DNA of 64,000 bases, taken from the NCBI RefSeq assembly GCF_000178955.2, contig NC_016631.1:6014001-6078000 (forward strand), read 5' to 3'. The DNA comes from Granulicella mallensis MP5ACTX8. GTDB lineage: Bacteria > Acidobacteriota > Terriglobia > Terriglobales > Acidobacteriaceae. The notes beneath the pieces are model-generated. The model searched no databases. It was not told the DNA's origin and worked only from the letters and a program-made list of their open reading frames with translations. How positions within the stretch are numbered: position 1 is the stretch's first letter; each line of letters opens with the position of its first letter. A program made the position numbers and the translations under genes. This document shows, piece after piece, positions 43,922-52,909 of this stretch.

Positions 43922-46900
43922 TTAGAAGGTAACGTTGGCCCGGAGCTCGATACGACGCGCTGCCTGCGCGGTCGTACTGGTCGTTCCGAAGGTTGTACTC
44001 TGGGTGCTCAAAACGGTGGTGCCAGTGCTCATAATCCACTCGGGATGGTTGAAGGCATTGAGGAAGATGCCCTGAAGGTTAATATGCACAGCCCTGAAGA
44101 TGGGTAGGTCCTTCGTTGCCGCAAGATCGAAGTTGTTCCACTTCGGTCCATAGATGAAGGGCAGATTCCCTTCGACGCCAGGGGTCGTATTGGGTACGAC
44201 GTAGTTGGGATTGGCGGTGCTAGTGCCTTGGAACTTTGATCCGATGAAGTTTACATAGGTGTTGCCGGGCTTAGAGCGAGTGATGCCTACCGACTTCTGA
44301 ATGTCGTGCGCTGAAGTGCCGCCGACGAAGGTGACGCCGCCATCCGAAGCCGAATTGATGGTGGAGGAGAGACCGCCGGTAAGAGGATACGGGGCTCCAC
44401 TCTGGTAGAGGAAGATCATGCCAGCCGTCCAACCGCCAACAGCATAGTTCGTGAGCTTGCCGTGGCTCAGGAAAGCCTTGTTCTTGCCAAAGGGAAGAGC
44501 ATAGGTCCCGCTCGCTTTGAGCGCGTGACGGGTGTCGTACGAGATCGGCTGATAGTTGTAGTGCAGGTTGTGCAGGGTGATGATCGACGCTGCGTTTCCA
44601 ATAGATCCAGCAGCCTCGTTCGAGGAGAAGCCGAGCGTCTTGCCATAGGTATAGTTGACGTTCAGATCGAGACCGTGCGAAACCTTCTGACGGAACTCCA
44701 TCTGAAGCGAGTTGTAATTGGACGAACCCTTGCTGCTCGTGAGGCTGGCACCGGATCCCTCAAGGTAGGGATTGACCTGAAACAGGTTGCTGGGGAAGTT
44801 AGATCCCGTCGGAGAAGAAGCTACAGCCTTGCACGGCGCGAAGGCCTGGCTCACGACGTTGCAGAAGTAGGTTTCGTTGTTCGCAATGGCTGCGGCCAAT
44901 CCTCCAAGAGAGCCGTTTTTGAGCAGAGTTACATAGCTGCCGTTCGTGAATCCGCTCGCGGAGCCACCGGCAAAGGCAGCACTGAGAATCGGCATGGCAG
45001 GCCCGCCGCCACGGTTGCTGAAGTCGTTGGGGTGCCCTGCTGCCGTATTGATGGCGAGATTGCGCTGTGCGGCGATGAAGTCCTGGTAGAAGCCATTGTT
45101 GAGCGAGTTAATTTCGTTGTAGTTGATCGCAATCCAATCGTGGATGCTGCGATTTCCGACGTACCGGATCTCAAACGCGCTGGAGTGCCCGATCTGCCGC
45201 TGAATACCAAGGGTGTAAGACTCAACATACGGCTGTTTGATGTTGGGATCGATGGCAGCCGGTGCTCCTGAGCCCTTGAAGAAGAGCGATGCCTGAGGGA
45301 TGGTGGTCTGGTAGGTAGCGGGCGACGCGAAGAATGTTCCCATCGTCGGGATAGTCGCTGTATTGACGCAATTGGCAATGTACCCGGTGCAGGAAGAAGG
45401 CGGAGTCACCAGCTTGATAGACCCCGGGGTGTAATACTGCGGCCCAATGCTATTGCTGGCCGTCAGACTATTGTTATTGAAGAAGTTATAGCCCGAGTTG
45501 GAAGCAGCCTGCCAAAAGCTCTGTCCGCCCTCAGTGTAGTTCTTAAGGGTGTAACTGCCGCGGATCACCGTCTTGCCGGCTCCAAAAAGCTTGCCTAAGA
45601 AGCTTTCGTCTCCGCTGGGATTCCAGGCGAAGCCGATCTGTGGCTGTGGCAGAACAAGGCTGGAGTTGTACTTATGTTGTGACGTCGTATAAAGCGGATT
45701 CGGGCTTCCTGAGTTAGCCCCCGGTTGGAAGATATTCATGTACCCCGAGGAACCGAACAGGTCGGCGGCCGAAGGTCCCGTGTATCCGAGATGGGCGTCG
45801 TGGATGTCGCTGATGAAATCCCAGCGCAGACCATAGTTCAACGTCAGGCCGGGTTGCGCACGCCATGAATCCTGGACATAGAGGCCGCCACCCATGGATT
45901 TTTCATCGAGGAAGTAGGAACCCGGAGTGGTATAGGTGCCGGTCGCCGGATTGACCGGTAATCCATAACTGGCGCTCGTAACGCGGCCGTCAAGCCAGCC
46001 ATACATGGCCGTGACGTCACCCTGTGCACCGCTGAGGTTGCCGGGAAGATTTCCGCTCGCTCCGCTGGTAGGCACGAGACTGTTGATGGCGTTGAAGGCA
46101 GGGTCCTGGCTGATCAGCCCGAGATTGATGGTAGTGGGCCCATCCGCTGGATTGTAAAAGTGGTCCTGCTGATGCCAGAAGTTACCGCCGAACTTAATCG
46201 TGTGACTTCCCTTTTGCCAACTCACATCATCGTTGCCCTGGAAGTAGGGGTAGTAGTTTCCCTGCGGGACAATTGGGAAGTTGCCGCTTGAAATGCCCTG
46301 GAAGTTATAGATTGTGAGACCTTGCGAAGCTACATCAAAGCCCGACGCCGAAGGACTATTGAGACTATGCGTATAGAGGAAGCCCGCCTTGAACTGATTG
46401 ACCAGGGTCGGCGTGACCGTATAGTCAACTCCAACCGCGGCTACATAGTTTTGGGAGAAAGAACCCGTAGTCTTGACCTGAAAACCGCCGGGAAGCGGGT
46501 CCTGATAAATTCCGTCGTTCGTGTTTCGAGTGAGGTTAGCGGAGACACTGATCTGGAGTCTCGGGGTAACGGTATAGTCGAGCCGCCCACTGGGATAGAA
46601 GATCGTGTTCTTCGCCGGTACCGCAAAGTTCAGAGTCCTGGTATTGAGTTGGGTGGTTCCCTGCGTGAAGGTGCCGTCCTGGTACACCCCTTGATTGAGA
46701 TTCTGCTGGAATAAAACTCCACCATTGACGTTTGGATCGAGACCGGCAGCGCCGGCTCCCTGCAGAACGTTGATCGTTGAAACGCCCCCGCCTGCGTTGA
46801 AGTAGTTATAGTTTCCCGCCAGCGCGGACATCGTCGGAAGAACGGTACCGATCGTATTGGAGTTAGGTGAGATGCGCGCGGAGAAGTTCGCAAAGAAGAA

Positions 46901-47812
46901 GAGCTTATCCCTGAAGATCGGACCACCGATCGAACCGCCAAAGTCGTTGATGAGGAGATGCGGCTTCGCCAGGCGAGGAGTCTGAAAACCGTACGACCAG
47001 GGGAAGGCGTTCAACGACTCGTCCTGGTGGTTCTCAAAGATGCTCCCGTGGAACTTGTTGGTGCCACGCTTGGTCACAAAGAGCGTCTGCGCGGCGCTTT
47101 GGCCACCGCCCTGGCTGGGTGGCAGTTCGCCGCTCTGCACCGTAAACTCCTGAATATTTTCAACGCGGAATGTAATAGCGGAGCCCGAACCATTGCCCGC
47201 CTTTCCTCGCGACGAGGTTGAATTGATGCCGTCCAGATTTGCCTGATACCCGGCCTGCGGGGTGCCATTGAAGGTGCCAGTGCCGTTGCCGGTAGCGGAC
47301 GCATACCCAGGCGAAAGCGCCTGCAGCGCGATCAGGCTCCGGTTGGCGACAGGCAGGTTGTTCACTTCCTCGAGATTGATGGAGGTGGAAAGCGTATTCG
47401 AGGAGGTCTCGAGGACCGGCACGGACAGGGCGGATACATCAATCTTCTCGGTGTCGCTGCCGACCTTGAGGGTGATATTCAAGGGTGTCGCAACGCCGGC
47501 CTGCACGAGAATCTTGTCGTAGGAGAGGCTGCCGAAGCCCGGATGATCTACGGTCAGGCTATAGGTCGAGGGGGGCAGCGCGTCAAAGGTGTACGTGCCG
47601 GACTTTAGCGTTGTGCCCTCGTGGGTGACGTTCGTCTCATTGTCCCGTAGCACCAGGTGTGTGCCGGCCAGGAGCGCTTTCGTGGAGTCCGTAGTTTGGA
47701 CGGTAATGGATCCGTCTGTCGTCTGAGCCGAAGCGACGAAGGCTGTGAGAGAAAAGATGGCTCCTGCCGCCCAGATACAGAACAGCGCGCCGTTTAAAAG
47801 TCTCTTAATCAT
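43922..47812 (-). CDS. TonB-dependent receptor, Oar-like (paralog 1)
   Basis: A 1296-residue outer-membrane receptor. Signal peptide MIKRLLNGALFCIWAAGAIF … ASAQ; regulatory-like beta domain at about 35-115 (GSITVQTTDSTKALLAGTHL … STYSLTVDHPGFGSL). The plug includes NLPVANRSLIALQALSPG and TLFVTKRGTNKFHGSIFENHQDESLNA; the barrel ends RRIELRANVTF. It is a clear paralog of the receptor at 48417 (shared FVTKRGTNKFHG / FTTKRGTNKFHG and end sequence). The start at 47812 has AAGGTGA before it and gives a proper signal peptide; the longer open frame crosses the promoter box. Likely imports an oligosaccharide or glycopeptide released by the neighbouring hydrolases. Confidence 0.9.
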   Translation of the reverse strand: MIKRLLNGALFCIWAAGAIFSLTAFVASAQTTDGSITVQTTDSTKALLAGTHLVLRDNETNVTHEGTTLKSGTYTFDALPPSTYSLTVDHPGFGSLSYDKILVQAGVATPLNITLKVGSDTEKIDVSALSVPVLETSSNTLSTSINLEEVNNLPVANRSLIALQALSPGYASATGNGTGTFNGTPQAGYQANLDGINSTSSRGKAGNGSGSAITFRVENIQEFTVQSGELPPSQGGGQSAAQTLFVTKRGTNKFHGSIFENHQDESLNAFPWSYGFQTPRLAKPHLLINDFGGSIGGPIFRDKLFFFANFSARISPNSNTIGTVLPTMSALAGNYNYFNAGGGVSTINVLQGAGAAGLDPNVNGGVLFQQNLNQGVYQDGTFTQGTTQLNTRTLNFAVPAKNTIFYPSGRLDYTVTPRLQISVSANLTRNTNDGIYQDPLPGGFQVKTTGSFSQNYVAAVGVDYTVTPTLVNQFKAGFLYTHSLNSPSASGFDVASQGLTIYNFQGISSGNFPIVPQGNYYPYFQGNDDVSWQKGSHTIKFGGNFWHQQDHFYNPADGPTTINLGLISQDPAFNAINSLVPTSGASGNLPGNLSGAQGDVTAMYGWLDGRVTSASYGLPVNPATGTYTTPGSYFLDEKSMGGGLYVQDSWRAQPGLTLNYGLRWDFISDIHDAHLGYTGPSAADLFGSSGYMNIFQPGANSGSPNPLYTTSQHKYNSSLVLPQPQIGFAWNPSGDESFLGKLFGAGKTVIRGSYTLKNYTEGGQSFWQAASNSGYNFFNNNSLTASNSIGPQYYTPGSIKLVTPPSSCTGYIANCVNTATIPTMGTFFASPATYQTTIPQASLFFKGSGAPAAIDPNIKQPYVESYTLGIQRQIGHSSAFEIRYVGNRSIHDWIAINYNEINSLNNGFYQDFIAAQRNLAINTAAGHPNDFSNRGGGPAMPILSAAFAGGSASGFTNGSYVTLLKNGSLGGLAAAIANNETYFCNVVSQAFAPCKAVASSPTGSNFPSNLFQVNPYLEGSGASLTSSKGSSNYNSLQMEFRQKVSHGLDLNVNYTYGKTLGFSSNEAAGSIGNAASIITLHNLHYNYQPISYDTRHALKASGTYALPFGKNKAFLSHGKLTNYAVGGWTAGMIFLYQSGAPYPLTGGLSSTINSASDGGVTFVGGTSAHDIQKSVGITRSKPGNTYVNFIGSKFQGTSTANPNYVVPNTTPGVEGNLPFIYGPKWNNFDLAATKDLPIFRAVHINLQGIFLNAFNHPEWIMSTGTTVLSTQSTTFGTTSTTAQAARRIELRANVTF

Positions 47813-47830
47813 GAAAGTCACCTTGGCTAA

Positions 47831-47852
47831 TGTATTCAAAATAGTATTTGTT
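47831..47852 (-). promoter_or_regulatory. Operator box upstream of TonB receptor paralog 1
   Basis: On the plus strand TGTATTCAAAAT followed by AGTATTTGTT. A TTGACA -35 element on the minus strand lies 36 bp beyond (47888-47893). Both features and their spacing are repeated before paralog 2 (52479-52541). The box falls between the presumed start of transcription and the start codon, a position suited to repression. Confidence 0.55.
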
Positions 47853-48261
47853 GAAGCACGTAAACATTCATCTACAGAGGTGCACTCTGTCAATAGCTTT
47901 TCAGCTCGGCGCAAGATTTCTTATCCGTCATCCCTGTACGATCAGAGCCTGATGCAGTCCTGGCGGGTTGAGCCGGCCGCGTTGGCTTTCCGTAAACGAC
48001 ACAATCAGCTGTCGTTACCTTGGACAGCCCGCAAATCCATGAATCTACTCCGGGACAAGAACGCCGCATTTCACGTCTATTTCTTTTCTCCTACATCCGC
48101 CATATAAAAGTTCATAATTGGATTCTTTAGCATAAAAAATCCATAAATATAACTTCTCCTTTTCAGGTATTGCTCACCCTAAAGGGTGTCTGATCGCTCT
48201 TGAAATGCGAAGGTCTGGCGGGCACTTTATTCACAATCGTCAGTAACTGGGGAAGTTTCTT
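47853..48261. other. Duplicated divergent promoter region, copy 1
   Basis: This stretch aligns block by block with 52501-52909 in front of the GH27 gene. Matching strings include GCAAGATTTCTT, CTGATGCAGTCCTGGCG, GTTCATAATTGGATTCTT, CTTTATTCACAATC and the ribosome-site region before ATG. It is the upstream half of a receptor-GH27 module that was duplicated. Confidence 0.7.
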
Positions 48262-48320
48262 ATGCATCATTGATTCCGAACTTCAACGGGCATCCTGCCC
48301 CTTTTCCGGGATGGCTGCCC
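48262..48320 (+). pseudogene. Broken start of a second GH27 alpha-galactosidase
   Basis: ATGCATCATTGATTCCGAAC aligns with the GH27 start at 52910 (ATGCGTCATTTCTTTCGAGC), and ACTTCAACGGGCATCCTGCC with the following signal-peptide codons. The third codon here is a TGA stop in frame, and similarity fades after about 60 bases, where the terminator of paralog 2 begins. The remainder of the gene has been deleted. Confidence 0.7.
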
Positions 48321-48364
48321 CACGAGACAAGTGGTAACGATTGATGACAAGCAGCTATAGAAAA

Positions 48365-48395
48365 GGCCTTCTCCATGCTTGAGATGGAGAAGGCC
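48365..48395 (-). terminator. Terminator of TonB receptor paralog 2
   Basis: GGCCTTCTCCAT arms (12 bp) with a seven-base loop, 22 bp past the stop and followed on the minus strand by TTTTCT. Confidence 0.85.
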
Positions 48396-48416
48396 CGTTT
48401 GGATCAATCTATTTAT

Positions 48417-51400
48417 CTAGAACCGGAAGTTGCCGCGGAGCTCTATGTTTCTCGGGCTGTTGGCAGTTGTACTTGTGGTTCCGAAGGTAGTGTCCTGCAC
48501 GCCTGTATCCATGCCGTTCCATGCCGTATGGTTGAAGACGTTCAGGAATTCGGCCTGCAGAGTCAGGTTCATGCTCTTATAAACGGGAACGACCTTCGTG
48601 AGCGCCGCATCTGTGTTGATCCACTTCGGATCATGCAGCCACATCAGATAACCGAAGGTTCCAGCATTGAAGTTCGGACTGATATAGGCATTGTTCGCCT
48701 GTCCCTCGCCCGTATAGTACTTCGAGTCGAATAGATTCACCCACGGATGACCGTTTGAGGGCCGGATGTGGATCTGCTTTTGCAACTGCGCGGGCGTGAC
48801 ACCGATCAAAGAGATACCGGAGTCGCTGGTGTTTGTCGTTTCGGTGCCGCCGTTGAACAGATGCGGATCGCCACTCTGATAAGTAATGATCGTACCCAGG
48901 GTCCATCCGCCAATCACAGAATCTACAACACGGTTTGCATGGCTGAAGAACTGCCGATTGCGTCCGAAGGGCAGATCGTAGGTGCCGCTGACGTGCAGCA
49001 CATTCCGTATATCGAAGGCACTCGGGAAATAGTTCAGTCGCTTGTTTCTTAGCGTGTAAAAGCCGGGAGCACTGTTCCCCTGGCCACCATAGATGCCGGG
49101 AGCTGTACTTCCCTGCACGCTGGTACCCAGCGACTTGGCGTAGGTGTAATTCGCATTGAACTGCATGCCGTGATACGAGTGCTGACGGAAGTCGATCTGC
49201 AACGCGTTGTAGTTCGAGTATCCAGCGTTCGTCAGTTCCACGACCTCTCCATTGGCAACAAAGGGATTGGCCTGGAAGAAGTTGATGGGATAGCCTCCAG
49301 CGCCGGTCGCTCCCGCAGCGCCACATGGTGCAAAATGGGTAGCGCCCACCAGGGAGCAGAGGTAGCTGGGATTGCTTGCAAGGTAGTTTGCAAACGCTCC
49401 GGCCTGTCCTTGATTCAGCCAGGTAATGAACTGGCTGTTCGTGAAGTTGCTCTGGAGACCGGTGGTAGCAAATGCCTGGTTGAGGATCGGGGTTGGATTG
49501 TGTCCCTGGAACGTTGTTCCGCCGGACGCAGCCAGGTTAGCCTGCGCGCCCTTGAACTCACTCAGGAAGCCATTCTCGAAGACGTTAATCTCATTGATAT
49601 TCTGGCCGAGCCACTGATCTTTACCAACATTGCCGACATATCGCACTTCAATGACATTCTTGTCATTGATCGCATACTGGATGCCAAACTGCCACGACTC
49701 AACATAAGGCTGCTTAATGTGCGGATCGATCGTCGTAACCCAGTTACCAGAAAACGTTCCGAGCGACAGCGGGACCGTGTTGGAGAACGGAACCGGGAAT
49801 TGAGCTGCTGTCGCCGGAGCGGCAGATTGTCCCAGTACGAACGAACCTGCGTTATAGAACCCGGCACCGGGTGCTGTGCCGGATGGAATGACGGGCACAG
49901 CCGTGTAGTTGTTCTGGAAGTTAGCTCCTCCGTTCGAGCCGAAGGTCCAGAAGTTCTGCGTGCCTTCGACGTAGTTTTTAAAGGTATAACTGCCGCGGAT
50001 CACAGTCTTACCATTTCCGAACAGACGTCCCGTCCAGCTATTTGGATCTCCATGGGGACTCCAGGCGAAGCCGAAGTTCGGCTGCGGATGGACATAGGTA
50101 GGCGCGTACGCCTGCGATGAAGTGCTCTCGGTTGGGTTCTGAACGCCCGACAACGTGCCCGGCATGAAGAGGTTGTTCACACCGGAAGGGCCCCAGAGAT
50201 TCGCCACATCAGGGTGCGTGTAGAAACCCGTGAGATCCGTCGAAGCGCCGGTGAAGTCCCAACGAAGGCCGTAGTTCAGCGTAAGAGTTGGCGTCGCTCT
50301 CCAGCTATCCATCGCGAACAACGCTGCCTGCGTCAACCGCTCGTGCAGGTCGAAGTCAGTATGAGGGTCGTACTGTTTCGTTTGAGTATTTACAAATTCG
50401 CTCGTGCTGTAATAGTTGACGCGTCCGGTCAGAGATGCGTACAAGCTCTGCACATCTCCCTGAGCTGAGGTCGGAGCGTTTGCGGAAAGAGCATTGATCA
50501 GCGCATTTTGGACGGGGTCGCCGGTAGCGATGCCATTTGCCGTAAAGCTGGGAACAAACAGATTGTTGTAGTAGTGGTCAGGTTCGCTACCTGCTTCTAC
50601 ACCGAAACCAATCGTATGATTTCCCTTTTGCCAGGTTGAATCGTCCTTCACCGCAATGGTGTCATACAACGATCCGCCTGAAAGAGAATTGAAGGGATTG
50701 ATACCACTGGTCAGGCCAAAACCAAGGACGATATTGCCGGTATCGAACATGGAATCTGTAGGAATGCTTACACCCTGTGTGTTGTATTCAAAGTGCGTGT
50801 AGAGAAAAGCGGCACGGAACGCATTGACAAAAGAAGGGGTGATCGACCAGTCGAAGCCCGCGGTCGCCTGCCAGTTCTTGGTGAAGCTGCTCCCGGACTG
50901 ATTGGCATAAGCCGCGCCAGGATAGGGCGGAGCCCCGGTGTTGGTGTAGTAGGAAGCTGTCTCATTCGCCGTACCCGTCAGCCGGAAGTTGTGGCTCACG
51001 TCGTAATCGATCCGGGCGGTCGGATACTTGATGACGGTTGCGCCCTCGACGGGAAAGTTCAGGTTGTTGTGGTTCAGATCAAGCGGAGTGATCGTCGCTC
51101 CGCCAACACCATACGATGCCTGAGCAGTCGCGAATGCCGCCGCGATGGTGGGATTAAGCTGCCCCGTACAAGTCGCGCACCCGGCGCTCGCTCCGGCCTG
51201 GAGCACATTGACGGTCTGCACCGTGGAGGAGTTCGTCGGAATATAACTGTAGTTTCCAGCCAGAGCCGCGGCTGTCGGGATCTCCGTGCTGTGCGTGAAG
51301 CTGGAGGGTTGGCGGAAGTTCGACAAGCTGACAAAGAAGAACAGTTTGTCCTTCCACAGCGGTCCTCCGACGCTTGCACCGAAGTCATGAATAATCAGAT

Positions 51401-52253
51401 CGGGCCTCGGCAGGCCGACATAGTTGTTGTACCAGGTGTTGGCGTTCAAGCCGCGGCTGCGATAGTCCTCAAATAGCTGACCATGAAACTTGTTCGTGCC
51501 GCGTTTGGTCGTAAAACCTATGTCCATCGTGGAGCTGCCGCCATGGCTAGCATCCAGTTCGCTCGTTTGAACCGTCATCTCCTGCGTATCTTCCAGGAGT
51601 TGCGTGGTTGCTGAACCATTGTCTGCAAATCCGCTGCTCTTATTGCGAGCGGTCATCGTGGAAAAACCGTTCGAGCTGACGTTAACCGCTCCGCCGGGAA
51701 GATTGTTGAAGTTGTTGTTGACGGCTCCCGGTACGAGAAATGCGAGCGGGCCCGCATCGCGACCGCCCAGAGGAAGCGAGTCTACTTGTTTCAAATCGAG
51801 CGTTGTCGTCAGAGCATTCGAAGTCGAATCCAGAATGGGGGAAACGTCACTCGAAACCGAGACGCTGGTTGTCGCAGCTCCGATTTTCATCGAGACCTTC
51901 AGGTTCGATACCTGGTTCGTCTGGATCGTCACCGAAGGGTAAACCTCTGTCTCAAAGCCATCCTTCGAGACAGTGAGGATGTATTGAGCAGGAGGAAGGT
52001 AAGGAATGACCGCTGTACCTACGCCCTTGGTGACGCTGGTATGCACGTCGTTAGTTCCCAGATCCTTCAGTACGATCGTCGCGCCTGCGATGGCAGCCCC
52101 CGACGGATCCAGAACGGCGACGTTCAGGGAGCCGGTGGACAGATCCTGGGCCCACGCCGACGGCCAGATCGCGGTGATGGACATGAAAAGGAGGATGGAG
52201 AAACAGGCAAAGATTGCTCCTGCCGTGCGTGTGGCGAATCTGCTCAGAGACAT
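48417..52253 (-). CDS. TonB-dependent receptor, Oar-like (paralog 2)
   Basis: A 1278-residue outer-membrane receptor. Signal segment at 1-36 (…WPSAWAQ), regulatory-like domain at about 38-125 (GSLNVAVLDPSGAAIAGATI … QYILTVSKDGF), plug with SLPLGGRDAGPLAFLVPGA and DIGFTTKRGTNKFHGQLFED, barrel ending RNIELRGNFRF. Paralog of the receptor at 43922 in a tandem arrangement, both transcribed away from a GH27 gene or remnant. Its leader is about 210 bp longer than paralog 1's, because the position of the old start codon has decayed and a new N-terminus is used (see findings). Confidence 0.9.
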   Translation of the reverse strand: MSLSRFATRTAGAIFACFSILLFMSITAIWPSAWAQDLSTGSLNVAVLDPSGAAIAGATIVLKDLGTNDVHTSVTKGVGTAVIPYLPPAQYILTVSKDGFETEVYPSVTIQTNQVSNLKVSMKIGAATTSVSVSSDVSPILDSTSNALTTTLDLKQVDSLPLGGRDAGPLAFLVPGAVNNNFNNLPGGAVNVSSNGFSTMTARNKSSGFADNGSATTQLLEDTQEMTVQTSELDASHGGSSTMDIGFTTKRGTNKFHGQLFEDYRSRGLNANTWYNNYVGLPRPDLIIHDFGASVGGPLWKDKLFFFVSLSNFRQPSSFTHSTEIPTAAALAGNYSYIPTNSSTVQTVNVLQAGASAGCATCTGQLNPTIAAAFATAQASYGVGGATITPLDLNHNNLNFPVEGATVIKYPTARIDYDVSHNFRLTGTANETASYYTNTGAPPYPGAAYANQSGSSFTKNWQATAGFDWSITPSFVNAFRAAFLYTHFEYNTQGVSIPTDSMFDTGNIVLGFGLTSGINPFNSLSGGSLYDTIAVKDDSTWQKGNHTIGFGVEAGSEPDHYYNNLFVPSFTANGIATGDPVQNALINALSANAPTSAQGDVQSLYASLTGRVNYYSTSEFVNTQTKQYDPHTDFDLHERLTQAALFAMDSWRATPTLTLNYGLRWDFTGASTDLTGFYTHPDVANLWGPSGVNNLFMPGTLSGVQNPTESTSSQAYAPTYVHPQPNFGFAWSPHGDPNSWTGRLFGNGKTVIRGSYTFKNYVEGTQNFWTFGSNGGANFQNNYTAVPVIPSGTAPGAGFYNAGSFVLGQSAAPATAAQFPVPFSNTVPLSLGTFSGNWVTTIDPHIKQPYVESWQFGIQYAINDKNVIEVRYVGNVGKDQWLGQNINEINVFENGFLSEFKGAQANLAASGGTTFQGHNPTPILNQAFATTGLQSNFTNSQFITWLNQGQAGAFANYLASNPSYLCSLVGATHFAPCGAAGATGAGGYPINFFQANPFVANGEVVELTNAGYSNYNALQIDFRQHSYHGMQFNANYTYAKSLGTSVQGSTAPGIYGGQGNSAPGFYTLRNKRLNYFPSAFDIRNVLHVSGTYDLPFGRNRQFFSHANRVVDSVIGGWTLGTIITYQSGDPHLFNGGTETTNTSDSGISLIGVTPAQLQKQIHIRPSNGHPWVNLFDSKYYTGEGQANNAYISPNFNAGTFGYLMWLHDPKWINTDAALTKVVPVYKSMNLTLQAEFLNVFNHTAWNGMDTGVQDTTFGTTSTTANSPRNIELRGNFRF

Positions 52254-52277
52254 AGGTCGAAGCCCCTCTTATGGTGT

Positions 52278-52339
52278 CTCCGCCATCTCGTGGCGGAGGG
52301 TTCGAGTTGGCGTTTCCGGCCAGTAAAGGTTTACTGACC
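52278..52339. promoter_or_regulatory. Leader hairpin and 22-bp palindrome before paralog 2
   Basis: CTCCGCCA/TGGCGGAG (52278-52298) forms an 8-bp hairpin 25 bp before the start codon. Next to it, CAGTAAAGGTTTACTG (52321-52336), extended by outer GG/CC pairs to 52318-52339, is a symmetric site of the kind bound by dimeric repressors. Neither is present before paralog 1. Confidence 0.4.
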
Positions 52340-52478
52340 AACCGCAAAGAGTTTTGCTATCGCAGAAGCCCCGAAACAATCCACGAAAGCTAGTGCGGTC
52401 TAACGAAAATACTTTTTTGTTTCTTAGCGGATGCCAAAATGACGTCAAGTCTCTAGATAATGAGAGTCTCTTGGCTTA

Positions 52479-52500
52479 TGTATCCAAAATAGTATTTGTT
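52479..52500 (-). promoter_or_regulatory. Operator box between TonB receptor paralog 2 and GH27
   Basis: TGTATCCAAAAT then AGTATTTGTT, 20 of 22 or more positions as in the copy at 47831. The TTGACA element on the minus strand is at 52536-52541, again 36 bp away. Divergent control of receptor and GH27 is likely. Confidence 0.55.
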
Positions 52501-52909
52501 CTGATACGTAAACATTCTGCTAAGGAGGTGCATTCTGTCAACAAGTTTTAATCCTGCAGCAAGATTTCTTGCACGTTATGCCTGTACCATCAGGGCCTAA
52601 TGCAGTCCTGGCGAGCCCGGCGGCCGCACAATTTTTCCAGCAAACTGCACAATCAATGGTGTTTACCGGAAAATTCCGCAGATACTGGGGCCTGCTCCAA
52701 GGGCAAGGGGCCCGTATTCCGCGTTCCTCTCTTTTTCCCACATCGCTATAAAAAGTTCATAATTGGATTCTTAAACAAGAGAAGATCATGAAAATGATTT
52801 CGCTTTCTCAAGTACCGCTCACCATGAAAGGGCACTTGAGCTTCTCTTGAACACGAAAAGTTTGGCGAGCACTTTATTCACAATCATCAGCAACCAGGGA
52901 GAGTTTCTT

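Noticed and set aside
48262-48320. Possibility that the GH27 stub is a functional small leader peptide
   Set aside because: The frame stops after two codons and the similarity to GH27 extends past that stop, which fits decay rather than a conserved leader.
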